Origin: Arthrobacter mobilis
GTDB taxonomy: Bacteria > Actinomycetota > Actinomycetes > Actinomycetales > Micrococcaceae
Direction of reading: 5' to 3'
NCBI RefSeq assembly: GCF_012395835.1
Contig: NZ_JAAZSQ010000014.1
Location: 1 to 64,000, forward strand
Length of the DNA: 64,000 nucleotides
The position numbers and the translations under genes are program-made. A model generated the notes under the pieces. It made no database searches and was not told the DNA's origin. It saw only the letters and a program-made list of their open reading frames with translations. Below are positions 8,690-16,990 of the stretch, piece after piece; the stretch's first letter is position 1, and the number at the start of each line of letters is the position of its first letter.

Positions 8690-10804
8690 CTAGCCGTCCA
8701 CCCGGCGCAGGCGGGAGAGCGGGGCCAGCTCGCCGGGGAAGACGCGCTTGACGCCGTCGCCCATGGCCTGCTCGAGGATGCGGATGTCCCGGATCAGGGC
8801 CTCGAAGCCCTTCGGCTCCAGCGAGGAGGCCTGGTCCGAGCCCCACATGGTCCGGTCCAGGGTGATGTGCCGCTCGATGGCGACCGCACCCAGGGCCACG
8901 GCGGCCAGGGAGATCTGCAGGCCGCGCTCGTGGCCGGAGTAGCCCACCGGCACCCCGTAGCGCTCCTGCAGGGTGGCGATGGTGCGCAGGTTCGCCTCCT
9001 CGGCCGGCAGCGGGTAGGTGCTGGTCGCGTGCATCAGGACCAGCTTCTCCGTGCCCAGGGTCTCGACCGCCGTGTCGATCTGGGCCAGCGTGGACATGCC
9101 GGTGGAGAGGATCACCGGCTTGCCGGTTTCGGCCAGGGCCCGCAGCAGCTCCAGGTCGGTCACGGAGGCGGAGGCGACCTTGTGCACCGGGGCGCCGGCG
9201 TCCTCCATGAACGCCACCGAGGGCACGTCCCAGGGCGAGGCGAAACAGTGCAGGCCCTGCGCGGCGGCGTGCTCCATCAGCTTCTGGTAGATCGGCATGT
9301 CGAACTCGACCCGGTGCCGGTACTCCAGGTAGGTCATCTCGCCCCAGGGCGTGGCGCGGATCTTGTCACGCATGTCCGCGGGCGTGGAGATCTCCGGGGT
9401 GCGCTTCTGGAACTTCACCGCGTTGGCCCCGGCCGCCGCGGCCGTGTCGATCAGCTGCCGGGCGATCTCGATGTCGCCGTTGTGGTTGATGCCGATTTCC
9501 CCGATCACGTAGACCGGCTGACCGGGCCCGACTTCGAGGTCGCCGATGGCAACGGGGGCGGGAACGGCGGCAGCCTGGAACGTTTGGGTAGTCATCACGG
9601 GCCTTTCAGGTGTGTGGATGGTGCCGGCGGAGCCGGCCGGACGGGCGGTGAGGATCCGCTCGCAGATTTCGCGGACGGCGCCCTGGCCGCCCTGGTGCTG
9701 CAGCACCACGCGTGCCGCAGCCTTGACCTCGGGCCGGGCGTCCGCCACGGCCACCGGCCAACCGACCAGGCCCATGGCGGGCAGGTCGTTGACGTCATTG
9801 CCGACGAAGGCCACCCGTGCCGGGTCCAGCCGGCAGGCGCGCATCCAGGCACCGAGGGTGGCGGCCTTGTCCGCCACGGCCTGGACGACGTCGATGCCGA
9901 GCTTGTCCGCCCGGGCGGCCACCACCGGGTTGGTTTCGGTGGAGAGCACCAGCTGGGGCACGCCGGCGCGGCGCAGCCGGGCCACGCCCATGCCGTCGGA
10001 ACGGCTGACGCGGACGAATTCCTCGCCGTCGGCGTTCACCCAGGCGTGGTCGTCGGTATGCACGCCGTCGAAATCCATCACCAGCGCGTCCACGTCAATG
10101 GCCGCGGGGGCGGGATCCAGCTCCGCGGCCAGCGCGCGGGCCAGGGCCAGGTCGGCGGGGGAGTCGATCTCGACGGCGTGCGCGGCAGCGACGGGCTGCA
10201 GGGCCAGCCGGCCGAAGAAGCGGTGCCCGTGCTCGAGGAAGCCGTCCGTGCGGATGGCGTAGAAGGCCCCGGTTTCGCGGTACTGGGGCGCCCGGTCCTG
10301 CCGGCGCGGCCGGAAGCCGGCGTCGTGCCCGAGCGCGGCGGCCCGGCCGCCGTCGACGGTCCAGAGGAAGCCGTGGTCTTCGGCCGCCGAGAAGGCGACG
10401 TCGGCCTGGCCGTCCAGGACCTTCCGCACGGCCGCGTCCAGGTCCGCCGGGTCGATGAACGGCGAGGTGCACTGCAGCAGCACGGTCACCTCCGGCAGCA
10501 CCGCGCGGTCCCGGAGCTGGTCCAGGACGTGCAGCAGCGCCGATTCGCTGCTGGCGGTGTCCCCGGCCAGCTCCGCCGGCCGGTCCAGGGCCTCGGCGCC
10601 GCAGCGCAGGGCCTCGGCGCGGATCCGGGGGTGGTCGGTGCTGACGACGACGCCGGTCACCAGGTCGGCGGCGCGGGCGGCCTCGATGGCCCGGGCCAGC
10701 AGGCTGCGGCCGGCCACCGGGGCCAGATTCTTGGACGGGATGCCCTTGGAGCCGCCGCGGGCGGGGATGACCGCCAGGACGCTTGGGGTGGTGTGCATGT
10801 TCAT
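8690..10804 (-). CDS. Triple fusion: CMP-nonulosonate synthetase - HAD phosphatase - NeuB-type synthase
   Basis: One uninterrupted 704-codon frame with three enzyme domains. Residues 1 to about 230 are a NeuA-type cytidylyltransferase (VLAVIPARGGSKGIPSKN). Residues about 238-385 are a KdsC-like HAD phosphatase with DFDGVHTDD (nucleophile D244, acid D246), a Ser/Thr motif, DKAATL and GNDVNDLPAM. Residues 404-704 are a NeuB-type synthase (GEIGINHNG, AVKFQKR, LSTGMST, ERHITLDRTMWGSDQASSLE). The NeuB part stops without the usual C-terminal SAF domain and has GSDQ where many NeuBs have GPDH/GSDH. There is no stop codon at the junction. A GAAAGG 6 nt before Met404 could also allow separate synthesis of NeuB. 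The ATG at 10804 lies 7 nt after TACGGT, so it may be leaderless. Together the three activities would turn a hexose-6-phosphate plus PEP into CMP-nonulosonate. First gene of the operon. Confidence 0.9.
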   Translation of the reverse strand: MNMHTTPSVLAVIPARGGSKGIPSKNLAPVAGRSLLARAIEAARAADLVTGVVVSTDHPRIRAEALRCGAEALDRPAELAGDTASSESALLHVLDQLRDRAVLPEVTVLLQCTSPFIDPADLDAAVRKVLDGQADVAFSAAEDHGFLWTVDGGRAAALGHDAGFRPRRQDRAPQYRETGAFYAIRTDGFLEHGHRFFGRLALQPVAAAHAVEIDSPADLALARALAAELDPAPAAIDVDALVMDFDGVHTDDHAWVNADGEEFVRVSRSDGMGVARLRRAGVPQLVLSTETNPVVAARADKLGIDVVQAVADKAATLGAWMRACRLDPARVAFVGNDVNDLPAMGLVGWPVAVADARPEVKAAARVVLQHQGGQGAVREICERILTARPAGSAGTIHTPERPVMTTQTFQAAAVPAPVAIGDLEVGPGQPVYVIGEIGINHNGDIEIARQLIDTAAAAGANAVKFQKRTPEISTPADMRDKIRATPWGEMTYLEYRHRVEFDMPIYQKLMEHAAAQGLHCFASPWDVPSVAFMEDAGAPVHKVASASVTDLELLRALAETGKPVILSTGMSTLAQIDTAVETLGTEKLVLMHATSTYPLPAEEANLRTIATLQERYGVPVGYSGHERGLQISLAAVALGAVAIERHITLDRTMWGSDQASSLEPKGFEALIRDIRILEQAMGDGVKRVFPGELAPLSRLRRVDG

Positions 10805-10817
10805 TGCGGCCACCGTA
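10805..10817 (-). promoter_or_regulatory. -10 box of the nonulosonate operon
   Basis: TACGGT (10812-10817, minus strand) followed by 7 nt and the ATG of the fusion gene fits the TANNNT-N6-7-start arrangement seen repeatedly here. No clear -35 hexamer is visible 17 nt upstream. Confidence 0.45.
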
Positions 10818-10903
10818 GGAAGCCCCGGTGACCGCTGAGGGTGCTCCGGGTGAACCGCCGGTGAGCGTCCGGCAACCATTTGCCTTCCCACCCTGTCTTC
10901 CCG

Positions 10904-10962
10904 TCGACGTGGCGGATCACGCCCGTATCCGGGCCGGAAACGGGCGTGATCCGCCACATCGA
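10904..10962. repeat. 59-nt REP-like palindrome, copy 1
   Basis: A near-perfect palindrome running from TCGACGTGGCGGATCACGCC to its mirror GGCGTGATCCGCCACATCGA. It is almost identical in sequence and exactly equal in length to the element at 14921-14979, and related to a diverged one at 18656-18707. It lies in the divergent spacer between the nonulosonate operon and the GT87 gene, so it is not acting simply as a terminator. Confidence 0.8.
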
Positions 10963-10999
10963 TCGAAGCGGAGGGGGTCCCGGCAGTATGGTGGGCTGT

Positions 11000-12502
11000 A
11001 TGCCCGCGACCACCCGGCCACCGTCGCGCCGCCGCCTGCCGCTGCGCATCGTGGTGCCCAGCAGGAACGATCCGTTCCTGCGCCGGTACACCGAGGTGCT
11101 CGGCGGGCCGCTGGGCCGGCACAGCGCCCCGGGAATCGTCACGCCCGGCTTCTTCACCGTGGAACGGGTGCTGATCCTGCTGACCACGCTGGCGGCGCTG
11201 CTGTCGGTGCTGGCCAAGACCCCGTGCCGGGCCGGGGGCTGGACGCTGCCGGACTACTTCTACCAGGGGTGCTATTCGGACTGGCCGGTGCTCTTCGAGT
11301 CCCGGCAGCTGGCCGAGGGCGTGTTCCCGCTGCTGACCCCGGGCAGCTTCTTCGAGTACCCGGTGCTGCTGGGCCTGCTGGCCGGCGCCACGGCCTGGCT
11401 GGTGCCGGGGCAGGGGGCCTCCGCGGAGCGGGTGCTGGCCTATTTCGACATCAATGCCGCGCTCGCGGCGGCGGCCTGGATCACCGCCGTCGTGGCGACG
11501 GCGCGGATGGGCCACCGCCGCCCCTGGGACGCGGCCATGGTCGCGCTGGCCCCGGGCATCGTGCTGGCCGGCACCATCAACTGGGATCTGTGGGCGGTGA
11601 TGCTCACGGCGCTGGGCATGCTTGCCTTCGCCCGGAGCCGGCCGGTGGCCGCGGGCATCTTCCTGGGCCTGGGCACGGCCGCGAAGGCGTATCCGCTGCT
11701 GGTCTTCGGCGCCATCATCCTGCTGGCGCTGCGCACCGGCCGCTACCGCCCGCTCTGGCAGGCGACCGCCGCGGCGGCGGCGGCCTGGCTGGCGGTGAAC
11801 CTGCCGGTCATGGTGCTCAACCCCGGAGGCTGGAGCCAGTTCCTGGCCTACAGCCGGGACCGCGGCGCCGGTCACTCCTCGCTCTGGTATGTCTGGAACC
11901 TGGCCGTGGAACAGCAGGGGCTGCCGCAGGTGGATGCCACCGTGGCCAACGAGGCCTCGCTGCTGCTGTTCCTGGCCGCCTGCGCCGGGATCGCCCTGCT
12001 GGCGCTGTCCGCCCCGCGCCGGCCGCGGCTGGCCTCGCTGGCCTTCCTCATCGTGGCGGCCTTCGTGCTGACCAACAAGGTCTACTCCCCGCAGTTCGTG
12101 CTCTGGCTGGTGCCGCTGGCGGCCCTGGCCCACCCGCGCTGGCGGGACTTCCTCGTCTGGCAGTTCTTCGAGGTCCTGCACTGGTGGGCGGTGTGGATGT
12201 ACTTGGCCCGCGGCACCAGCGGCGGCCCGGCCGAGCACAACCTGGACACGCCCTACTACGTGCTGGCGGTGCTCGGGCACATGGCCGCCACCGGGTACCT
12301 GATGGCCCGGGTAATCCGGTCCATCCGGCACCCGGAGCACGACGTGGTGCGGCGGATGGACACCGACGACCCGCAGGGCGGCCCGTTCGACCGCGCCCCG
12401 GACCGCTTCGTGCTGGCCCCCCGGCCAGAGCGCCGGCCAGGGCGCCGGCCGGCGCCGCTGCCCGGGGCGGGGCGGCCGCCAGGACAGCAGGAGGAACCAT
12501 GA
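11000..12502 (+). CDS. GT87-type polyprenyl-phosphate-dependent glycosyltransferase, membrane
   Basis: A 500-residue polytopic membrane protein (about ten helices) resembling the GT87/DUF2029 mannosyltransferases that use polyprenyl-phosphate sugars outside the membrane. Diagnostic blocks are the luminal-loop acidic residues after helix 1, INWDLWAVMLTALGMLAFA, GIFLGLGTAAKAYPLLVFGA and NKVYSPQFVLWLVPL. The C-terminal 50 residues are basic and proline-rich. The ATG at 11000 lies 7 nt after TATGGT (leaderless type). An in-frame ATG at 10988 with GGAGGGGG 10 nt upstream is the alternative. The stop overlaps the next start by ATGA. It faces the nonulosonate operon across the palindrome and may belong to the same envelope programme. 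Confidence 0.85.
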   Translation: MPATTRPPSRRRLPLRIVVPSRNDPFLRRYTEVLGGPLGRHSAPGIVTPGFFTVERVLILLTTLAALLSVLAKTPCRAGGWTLPDYFYQGCYSDWPVLFESRQLAEGVFPLLTPGSFFEYPVLLGLLAGATAWLVPGQGASAERVLAYFDINAALAAAAWITAVVATARMGHRRPWDAAMVALAPGIVLAGTINWDLWAVMLTALGMLAFARSRPVAAGIFLGLGTAAKAYPLLVFGAIILLALRTGRYRPLWQATAAAAAAWLAVNLPVMVLNPGGWSQFLAYSRDRGAGHSSLWYVWNLAVEQQGLPQVDATVANEASLLLFLAACAGIALLALSAPRRPRLASLAFLIVAAFVLTNKVYSPQFVLWLVPLAALAHPRWRDFLVWQFFEVLHWWAVWMYLARGTSGGPAEHNLDTPYYVLAVLGHMAATGYLMARVIRSIRHPEHDVVRRMDTDDPQGGPFDRAPDRFVLAPRPERRPGRRPAPLPGAGRPPGQQEEP

Positions 12503-13971
12503 CCAGTCCCGCCGGCACGGGCGCCGGGAACGCCGTGGACGCCGTCGTCGTCGGCGCCGGCCCGAACGGGCTGGCCGCCGCCGTCGTCCTGGCCCGCGCC
12601 GGGCTGGCCGTCCAGGTCCTCGAGGCCGCCGCGGAACCGGGCGGCGGGGCCCGCACCGCGGAACTGATCGAACCGGGCCACTGGCACGATGTCTGCTCGG
12701 CGGTGCACCCGATGGCCGTCGCCTCGCCGTTCTTCAAGGCCTTCGGCCTGGCCGGACGCATCCGGCTGCACACCCCGGAGGTTTCCTACGCACAGGTCAT
12801 CGACGGCGCGGACGCCGCCGTCGCCTACCGCAGCCTGGACCGCACGGTTGCCGGGCTCGGCGCGGACGGGCCGGCCTACCGGGCGCTGATGGAGCCGCTG
12901 GTCGACGGCGCGGAGCAGTTGGTGGACCTGACCATGAACCAGCTGCTGCGCGTGCCCGGCTCCCCGCTGGCCGCGGCCCGGTACGGGCTGCGCGCGCTGG
13001 AACAGGGCAGCCCGGGCTGGAACCTGCGCTTTAAGGAAGACCGGGCGCCTGCGCTGCTGACCGGGGTCGGCTCGCATACCCCGGGCGGGCCGCGCCGTCC
13101 CATCGCCGCCGGGGCCGGCCTGATGCTCGGCGCGCTGGCGCATGTGGGCGGTTACCCGATCCCCGCCGGCGGCTCGCAGGCGATCATTGCCGCCCTGGCC
13201 GCGGACCTGGAGGCCCACGGCGGCAGCATCGCCACCTCCGCCCCGGTGGACAGCCTCGCGGACCTGCCCGCGGCCCGGGCGGTACTGCTGGACACCACCC
13301 CGCAGCAGCTGCTGCGGCTGGCCGGGAACCGGCTGCCGGCCCGCTATGTCCGCACCCTGGCCGGCTACCGCTACGGCCCGGGCGCGGCGAAGGTGGACTT
13401 CATCCTCTCCGGCCCGGTGCCCTGGGCGGACCCGGAGCTGGCCCGGGCCGCCACCGTGCACCTGGGCGGCACCCGCGAGCAGATCCAGGTGGCCGAGCGC
13501 GAGGTGGCCCGGGGCCGGCACGCCGCCTGGCCGTTCACCCTGGTGGCCCAGCCCAGCAGCTTCGACGAGCTGCGCGCCCCCGCCGGCCGGCACGTGCTCT
13601 GGACCTACTGCCATGTGCCCGCCGGCTCGGCCCGGGACCTGACCGGGCTGATCACCGCCCAGCTGGAGCAGGCGGCGCCGGGCTTTTCCGACCTCGTCCT
13701 CGCCTCCCGGGCGATGTCCGCGGCGGAGTTCGCCCGGTACAACCGCAACTACGTGGGCGGGGACTTCGGCACCGGGGCGGTGAGCCTGCGCCAGGTGCTG
13801 GCCCGCCCGGTGCTCAGCCCGCAGCCCTGGCGCACGCCGCTGCCGGGGTTCTACCTGTGCTCGGCGGCCACCCCGCCGGGGCCGGGGGTGCACGGGATGT
13901 CCGGCTGGCACGCGGCGCGGCTGGTGCTCCGGGAGGTCTTCGAGCTGCCGGAGCCGGACCTGGCGCCCTGA
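12499..13971 (+). CDS. Phytoene-desaturase-like FAD-dependent oxidoreductase
   Basis: A 490-residue flavoprotein of the NAD(P)/FAD-dependent amine oxidase/phytoene desaturase class. The dinucleotide fold VDAVVVGAGPNGLAAAVVLA is followed by the EAAAEPGGGARTAE motif. A C-terminal FAD block (GFYLCSAATPPGPGVHGMSG) closes the fold. Proteins of this type are common in actinobacteria outside carotenoid clusters, and the substrate is unknown. GAGGA precedes the ATG by 4 nt and the start overlaps the GT87 stop, so the two are co-translated. Confidence 0.92.
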   Translation: MTSPAGTGAGNAVDAVVVGAGPNGLAAAVVLARAGLAVQVLEAAAEPGGGARTAELIEPGHWHDVCSAVHPMAVASPFFKAFGLAGRIRLHTPEVSYAQVIDGADAAVAYRSLDRTVAGLGADGPAYRALMEPLVDGAEQLVDLTMNQLLRVPGSPLAAARYGLRALEQGSPGWNLRFKEDRAPALLTGVGSHTPGGPRRPIAAGAGLMLGALAHVGGYPIPAGGSQAIIAALAADLEAHGGSIATSAPVDSLADLPAARAVLLDTTPQQLLRLAGNRLPARYVRTLAGYRYGPGAAKVDFILSGPVPWADPELARAATVHLGGTREQIQVAEREVARGRHAAWPFTLVAQPSSFDELRAPAGRHVLWTYCHVPAGSARDLTGLITAQLEQAAPGFSDLVLASRAMSAAEFARYNRNYVGGDFGTGAVSLRQVLARPVLSPQPWRTPLPGFYLCSAATPPGPGVHGMSGWHAARLVLREVFELPEPDLAP

Positions 13972-14078
13972 CTGCGTCCGCCGGGGCCGTCCGGAGCGTA
14001 TATTCTGCCAAGCGGCGGATGTTTTTCCGCCGGGCCACGGGAACGACGGCGGCGTCCGGCCGCCTGCAGGAGGTACAG

Positions 14079-14894
14079 ATGCGGCTGGGAACGGTACGGC
14101 GGAACGGGAGCACCCAGGCCTTCCGCCAGGAGGGCGGGACCACCACCTACCTGCCGGTGCGCGACGTCGGCGAGCTGCTGGCCCGGGAGGACTGGCGGTC
14201 GCTGGCCGGCGAGCAGGGCCCGGCCCCGGAGGCCGGGGCGCTGGAGCAGCCCATCCTGCGGCCGGAGAAGATCCTGTGCGCGGGCCTGAACTACCACGAC
14301 CACGCCGCCGAGGTGGGCCAGGAGCCGCCCAAGTACCCGACCATCTTCACCAAGTACGCCAACGCCCTGGTCGGCCCTGCCGACGATGTCGTCATGCCCG
14401 CCGCCAGCACGAAGATCGACTGGGAGGTCGAGCTCGCCGTCGTCATCGGCCAAACCGTCCGGCACGCCGACGAGGCGGCCGCCCGGGCCGCGATCCTGGG
14501 CTACACCGTGCTCAACGACGTCTCGGTCCGGGACTGGCAGGGCCGCACCTCGGAGTGGTTCCAGGGCAAGAACTGGGACCGCACCACCCCCTGGGGGCCG
14601 GTGATCGTCACCGCCGACGAGCTGGACCCGGAGGCCGGCCTGGCCCTGGAATGCGAGGTCAACGGCGTGCTGAAGCAGTCCGGGACGACGGCGGACATGA
14701 TCTTCTCCTGCGCGCAGCTGGTGTCCTACCTGAGCGAGTTCATGACCCTGGCCCCGGGGGACCTGGTCGCCACCGGCACCCCGGCCGGCGTCGGCCTGGC
14801 CCGGAAACCGCGCGAATGGATCCCCGCCGGTGCCGAGCTGGTGACCCGGATCGAGGGCATCGGCGAGCTGCGCAACCGCTGCGTAGCAGAATGA
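14079..14894 (+). CDS. Fumarylacetoacetate hydrolase family protein
   Basis: A 271-residue FAH-fold enzyme. Visible blocks are KILCAGLNYHDHAAEVG, YPTIFTKYANALVGP, the metal site within KIDWEVELAVVIG (E-x-E pattern), GYTVLNDVSVRDWQ, GKNWDRTTPWGPVIV and GDLVATGTPAGVG. Relatives hydrolyse or decarboxylate 2-oxo acids in aromatic degradation. No other aromatic-pathway gene is adjacent, so the substrate is open. AGGAGG (14068-14073) fixes the ATG start. It converges on a TetR gene with palindrome copy 2 between them. Confidence 0.95.
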   Translation: MRLGTVRRNGSTQAFRQEGGTTTYLPVRDVGELLAREDWRSLAGEQGPAPEAGALEQPILRPEKILCAGLNYHDHAAEVGQEPPKYPTIFTKYANALVGPADDVVMPAASTKIDWEVELAVVIGQTVRHADEAAARAAILGYTVLNDVSVRDWQGRTSEWFQGKNWDRTTPWGPVIVTADELDPEAGLALECEVNGVLKQSGTTADMIFSCAQLVSYLSEFMTLAPGDLVATGTPAGVGLARKPREWIPAGAELVTRIEGIGELRNRCVAE

Positions 14895-14920
14895 GCACCG
14901 ACTAACCCCGCCCGCTCCAA

Positions 14921-14979
14921 TCGACGTGGCAGATCACGCCCGTTTCCGGGTCGGAAACGGGCGTGATCTGCCACGTCGA
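14921..14979. repeat. 59-nt REP-like palindrome, copy 2
   Basis: A nearly perfect palindrome with arms TCGACGTGGCAGATCACGCC and its mirror, identical in length to copy 1 and differing at few positions, including compensatory changes (GGCGGAT/ATCCGCC here GGCAGAT/ATCTGCC). It lies between the convergent FAH and TetR genes and could serve there as a bidirectional terminator. Confidence 0.85.
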
Positions 14980-15005
14980 CGGGGAGGGGACGGGGGAGGG
15001 GCGGG

Positions 15006-15605
15006 TCAGCGGGTGAGCTCGGCCGTCCAGGTGCCGGGGTCGGTGCTGATGCCCCGGAGGAAGGCCAGCACCGCCGGCCGGTAGCTGTCCGCCTCCGCGG
15101 CGCCCCGGCCCTTGAGCCGGATCGCATGCAGCAGGAGGCCGTCGAAGGCCTGGGCCAGCACCTGGGCGTCCAGCGGCAGGATCTCGCTGCCGTCCTGGCC
15201 CTGGCGGATGATCTGCGCGAAGGCGGCGAGCATGTTGTCATACTTGCCGCGCCAGTCGGCGAACTCCTCCTCGCGCAGCAGTTCGGTCAGGTACAGCCCG
15301 CGGACATCGACCGGGCTGCCGAAAATGACCTCCAGTTCGTGGTCGGCGATCTGCCGCAGCCGCGGCAGCGCCGGCCCGCCCGCCCGTGCGGACCGGGCGG
15401 CGAGCACCAGGGTCTCCTCCAGGTCCAGCTCGAACAGCCGGTGGGCGATGTCGTGCTTGGTGGGGAAGTGGTAGAAGAGCGAGGGCTGGCGGATGCCCAC
15501 CGCCGCGGCAATGTCCCGGGTGGAGGTCCCGTGGTAGCCCTTGGCCGCGAAGAGTTTGCTGGCCTCGTGCAGGATCTTCTCCACCGTCCCGGCCGCTTTC
15601 GCCAT
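15006..15605 (-). CDS. TetR-family repressor
   Basis: A 199-residue regulator. The N-terminal helix-turn-helix reads TSTRDIAAAVGIRQPSLFYHF, followed by the usual helix 4 (PTKHDIAHRLFELDLEE). The C-terminal ligand domain is helical and carries no known signature. The start is taken at the ATG at 15605 (MAKAAGTVEKIL) because GGGGAG lies just upstream; the longer frame adds 13 non-conserved residues. It is divergent from an MFS transporter whose promoter contains a perfect 18-nt palindrome, the probable operator. Confidence 0.93.
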   Translation of the reverse strand: MAKAAGTVEKILHEASKLFAAKGYHGTSTRDIAAAVGIRQPSLFYHFPTKHDIAHRLFELDLEETLVLAARSARAGGPALPRLRQIADHELEVIFGSPVDVRGLYLTELLREEEFADWRGKYDNMLAAFAQIIRQGQDGSEILPLDAQVLAQAFDGLLLHAIRLKGRGAAEADSYRPAVLAFLRGISTDPGTWTAELTR

Positions 15606-15703
15606 GGCTCCCCTTCCCGGTCCGTCCGTCCGCCATCCTGCCAATCCTTCCGGCCGGCGGGCAAACCGGCATCCACAGAAAACGAATATTTTTCATTTAG
15701 GGC

Positions 15704-15757
15704 TTGACGGTGACGCGGACCACTTCCTACCCTGATTCTACCTATCGATCGATAGGT
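15704..15757 (+). promoter_or_regulatory. MFS/amidohydrolase promoter with TetR operator palindrome
   Basis: TTGACG (15704-15709), 18 nt, TACCCT (15728-15733), then a perfect 18-nt palindrome ACCTATCGATCGATAGGT (15740-15757) at the expected transcription start. A repressor bound here would block the MFS/amidohydrolase unit; the adjacent divergent TetR gene is the obvious candidate. Confidence 0.78.
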
Positions 15758-15799
15758 GAAGTTTTCCGGCGCGTTCCGCCCGAAGGAAAGTGAAGCACC

Positions 15800-16990
15800 G
15801 TGACACCACACCCAGACGCCCTGCCGCGGCTGTCGCCCCAGGCCCTGGCGGCCATTTCGGGGACCTTCGTCGTCGGCTACATGATTGCCAACGTCATTCC
15901 GCTGATCATCGCCGCCATGGAGGCCGACCTGGGCCTTGAGCCGGTGGCGGCCGGGGCGCTCGGCACGGCGATGATGCTGTGCAGCGCGGCTTCCGGCACG
16001 CTTCTGGCCCGCCGGGCGTCCCGTCCGAACCGCTACAAACTCGCCCGGGCGGGCCTGCTGGTGATGGCGGCCGGCAGCCTGGTGGCGGCCCTGGCCCCGC
16101 TGCCCTGGCTGGCGGTCGCCGGCGTCGTCGTGGCCGGCCTCGGTGCCGGCGCGGGGATTGCCTCCGGCGGCGCGGCGATCGCCGCCACCGCGGATCCGGA
16201 CCGCACCTCCGGACTGGCCGCGCTGGTCAATCGCCTGCTCGCCGCCCTGCTGCTGCTGGTGGTGCCGCTGTTCGGGATCAGCATGGCCTCCAGCTTCCTG
16301 GCCCTGGCCGCCCTGGCCCTGCTGGGCGCGCTGATCTGCAGGCCGTTGCCCGAGGCCCCGGCCGCTGCCGGCCACCTGCCGGTGGCGGTGGACCGGCGGA
16401 CCCGAATCCTCGGCCTGGTGCTGGCCGCCGGCGCCTGCCTGTGGGCCGTGGGCGAGGATTCGCTCTGGGCCATGTCCTCGGGGATGGGGGTCGACCAGGC
16501 CGGACTGGACGGGCCGGGCATCGGCCTGCTGCTGAGCATCTCCACCGCCGCCGGCCTGGCCGGCATCCTGGTGGCCACGGTGCTCGGTTCACGCTTGGGC
16601 CGGGTGGTCCCGCTTGCGGTGCTGCTGGTGCTCGGCGCCGCCGCGAAGCTGGTCACGGCCACCACCGGTGACCCTGCGGTCTTCGGCACCGCGTTCATCG
16701 CCTGGAACACCATCTACGCGGCCACCTTCGTCACCATCGTGGCGCTCTCGGCCGCCGTGCACAGCAGCGGCCGGTACGCGGCGCTGCTGACCAGCGTCTA
16801 CCTGTTCGGCTCGGCCCTGTCGCCGCTGTTCGGCGCCGCCCTGGTCGAGGCGGCCGGCTACGCCGGCTTCGGCCTGTCGACGGCGCTGATCAGTGCCGCC
16901 GTCGCCGTTCCCTTCCTGTGGGTGGCGGTCTCGCTCCGCCGGCAGCCCGCCCCGTCCAGCGTCCCCGAGGAGCAGTTCGATGCCCGCTGA
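15800..16990 (+). CDS. MFS transporter, TetR-controlled
   Basis: A 396-residue protein with about 12 hydrophobic helices and the MFS loop after helix 2 (LARRASRPNRYKLARAG). The substrate is unknown. The start is a GTG preceded by GAAGGAAAG (15782-15790). Its 3' end overlaps the amidohydrolase gene by 11 nt, so the two are one translational unit, suggesting uptake or export of the amidohydrolase substrate or product. Control by the divergent TetR protein through the 15740-15757 palindrome is inferred. Confidence 0.9.
   Translation: MTPHPDALPRLSPQALAAISGTFVVGYMIANVIPLIIAAMEADLGLEPVAAGALGTAMMLCSAASGTLLARRASRPNRYKLARAGLLVMAAGSLVAALAPLPWLAVAGVVVAGLGAGAGIASGGAAIAATADPDRTSGLAALVNRLLAALLLLVVPLFGISMASSFLALAALALLGALICRPLPEAPAAAGHLPVAVDRRTRILGLVLAAGACLWAVGEDSLWAMSSGMGVDQAGLDGPGIGLLLSISTAAGLAGILVATVLGSRLGRVVPLAVLLVLGAAAKLVTATTGDPAVFGTAFIAWNTIYAATFVTIVALSAAVHSSGRYAALLTSVYLFGSALSPLFGAALVEAAGYAGFGLSTALISAAVAVPFLWVAVSLRRQPAPSSVPEEQFDAR

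Noticed and set aside
10820-12340. Long minus-strand open frame continuing upstream of the NeuA-HAD-NeuB fusion
   Set aside because: It is the antisense of the GT87 gene, common in high-GC DNA. The NeuA homology and a -10 box fix the start at 10804.
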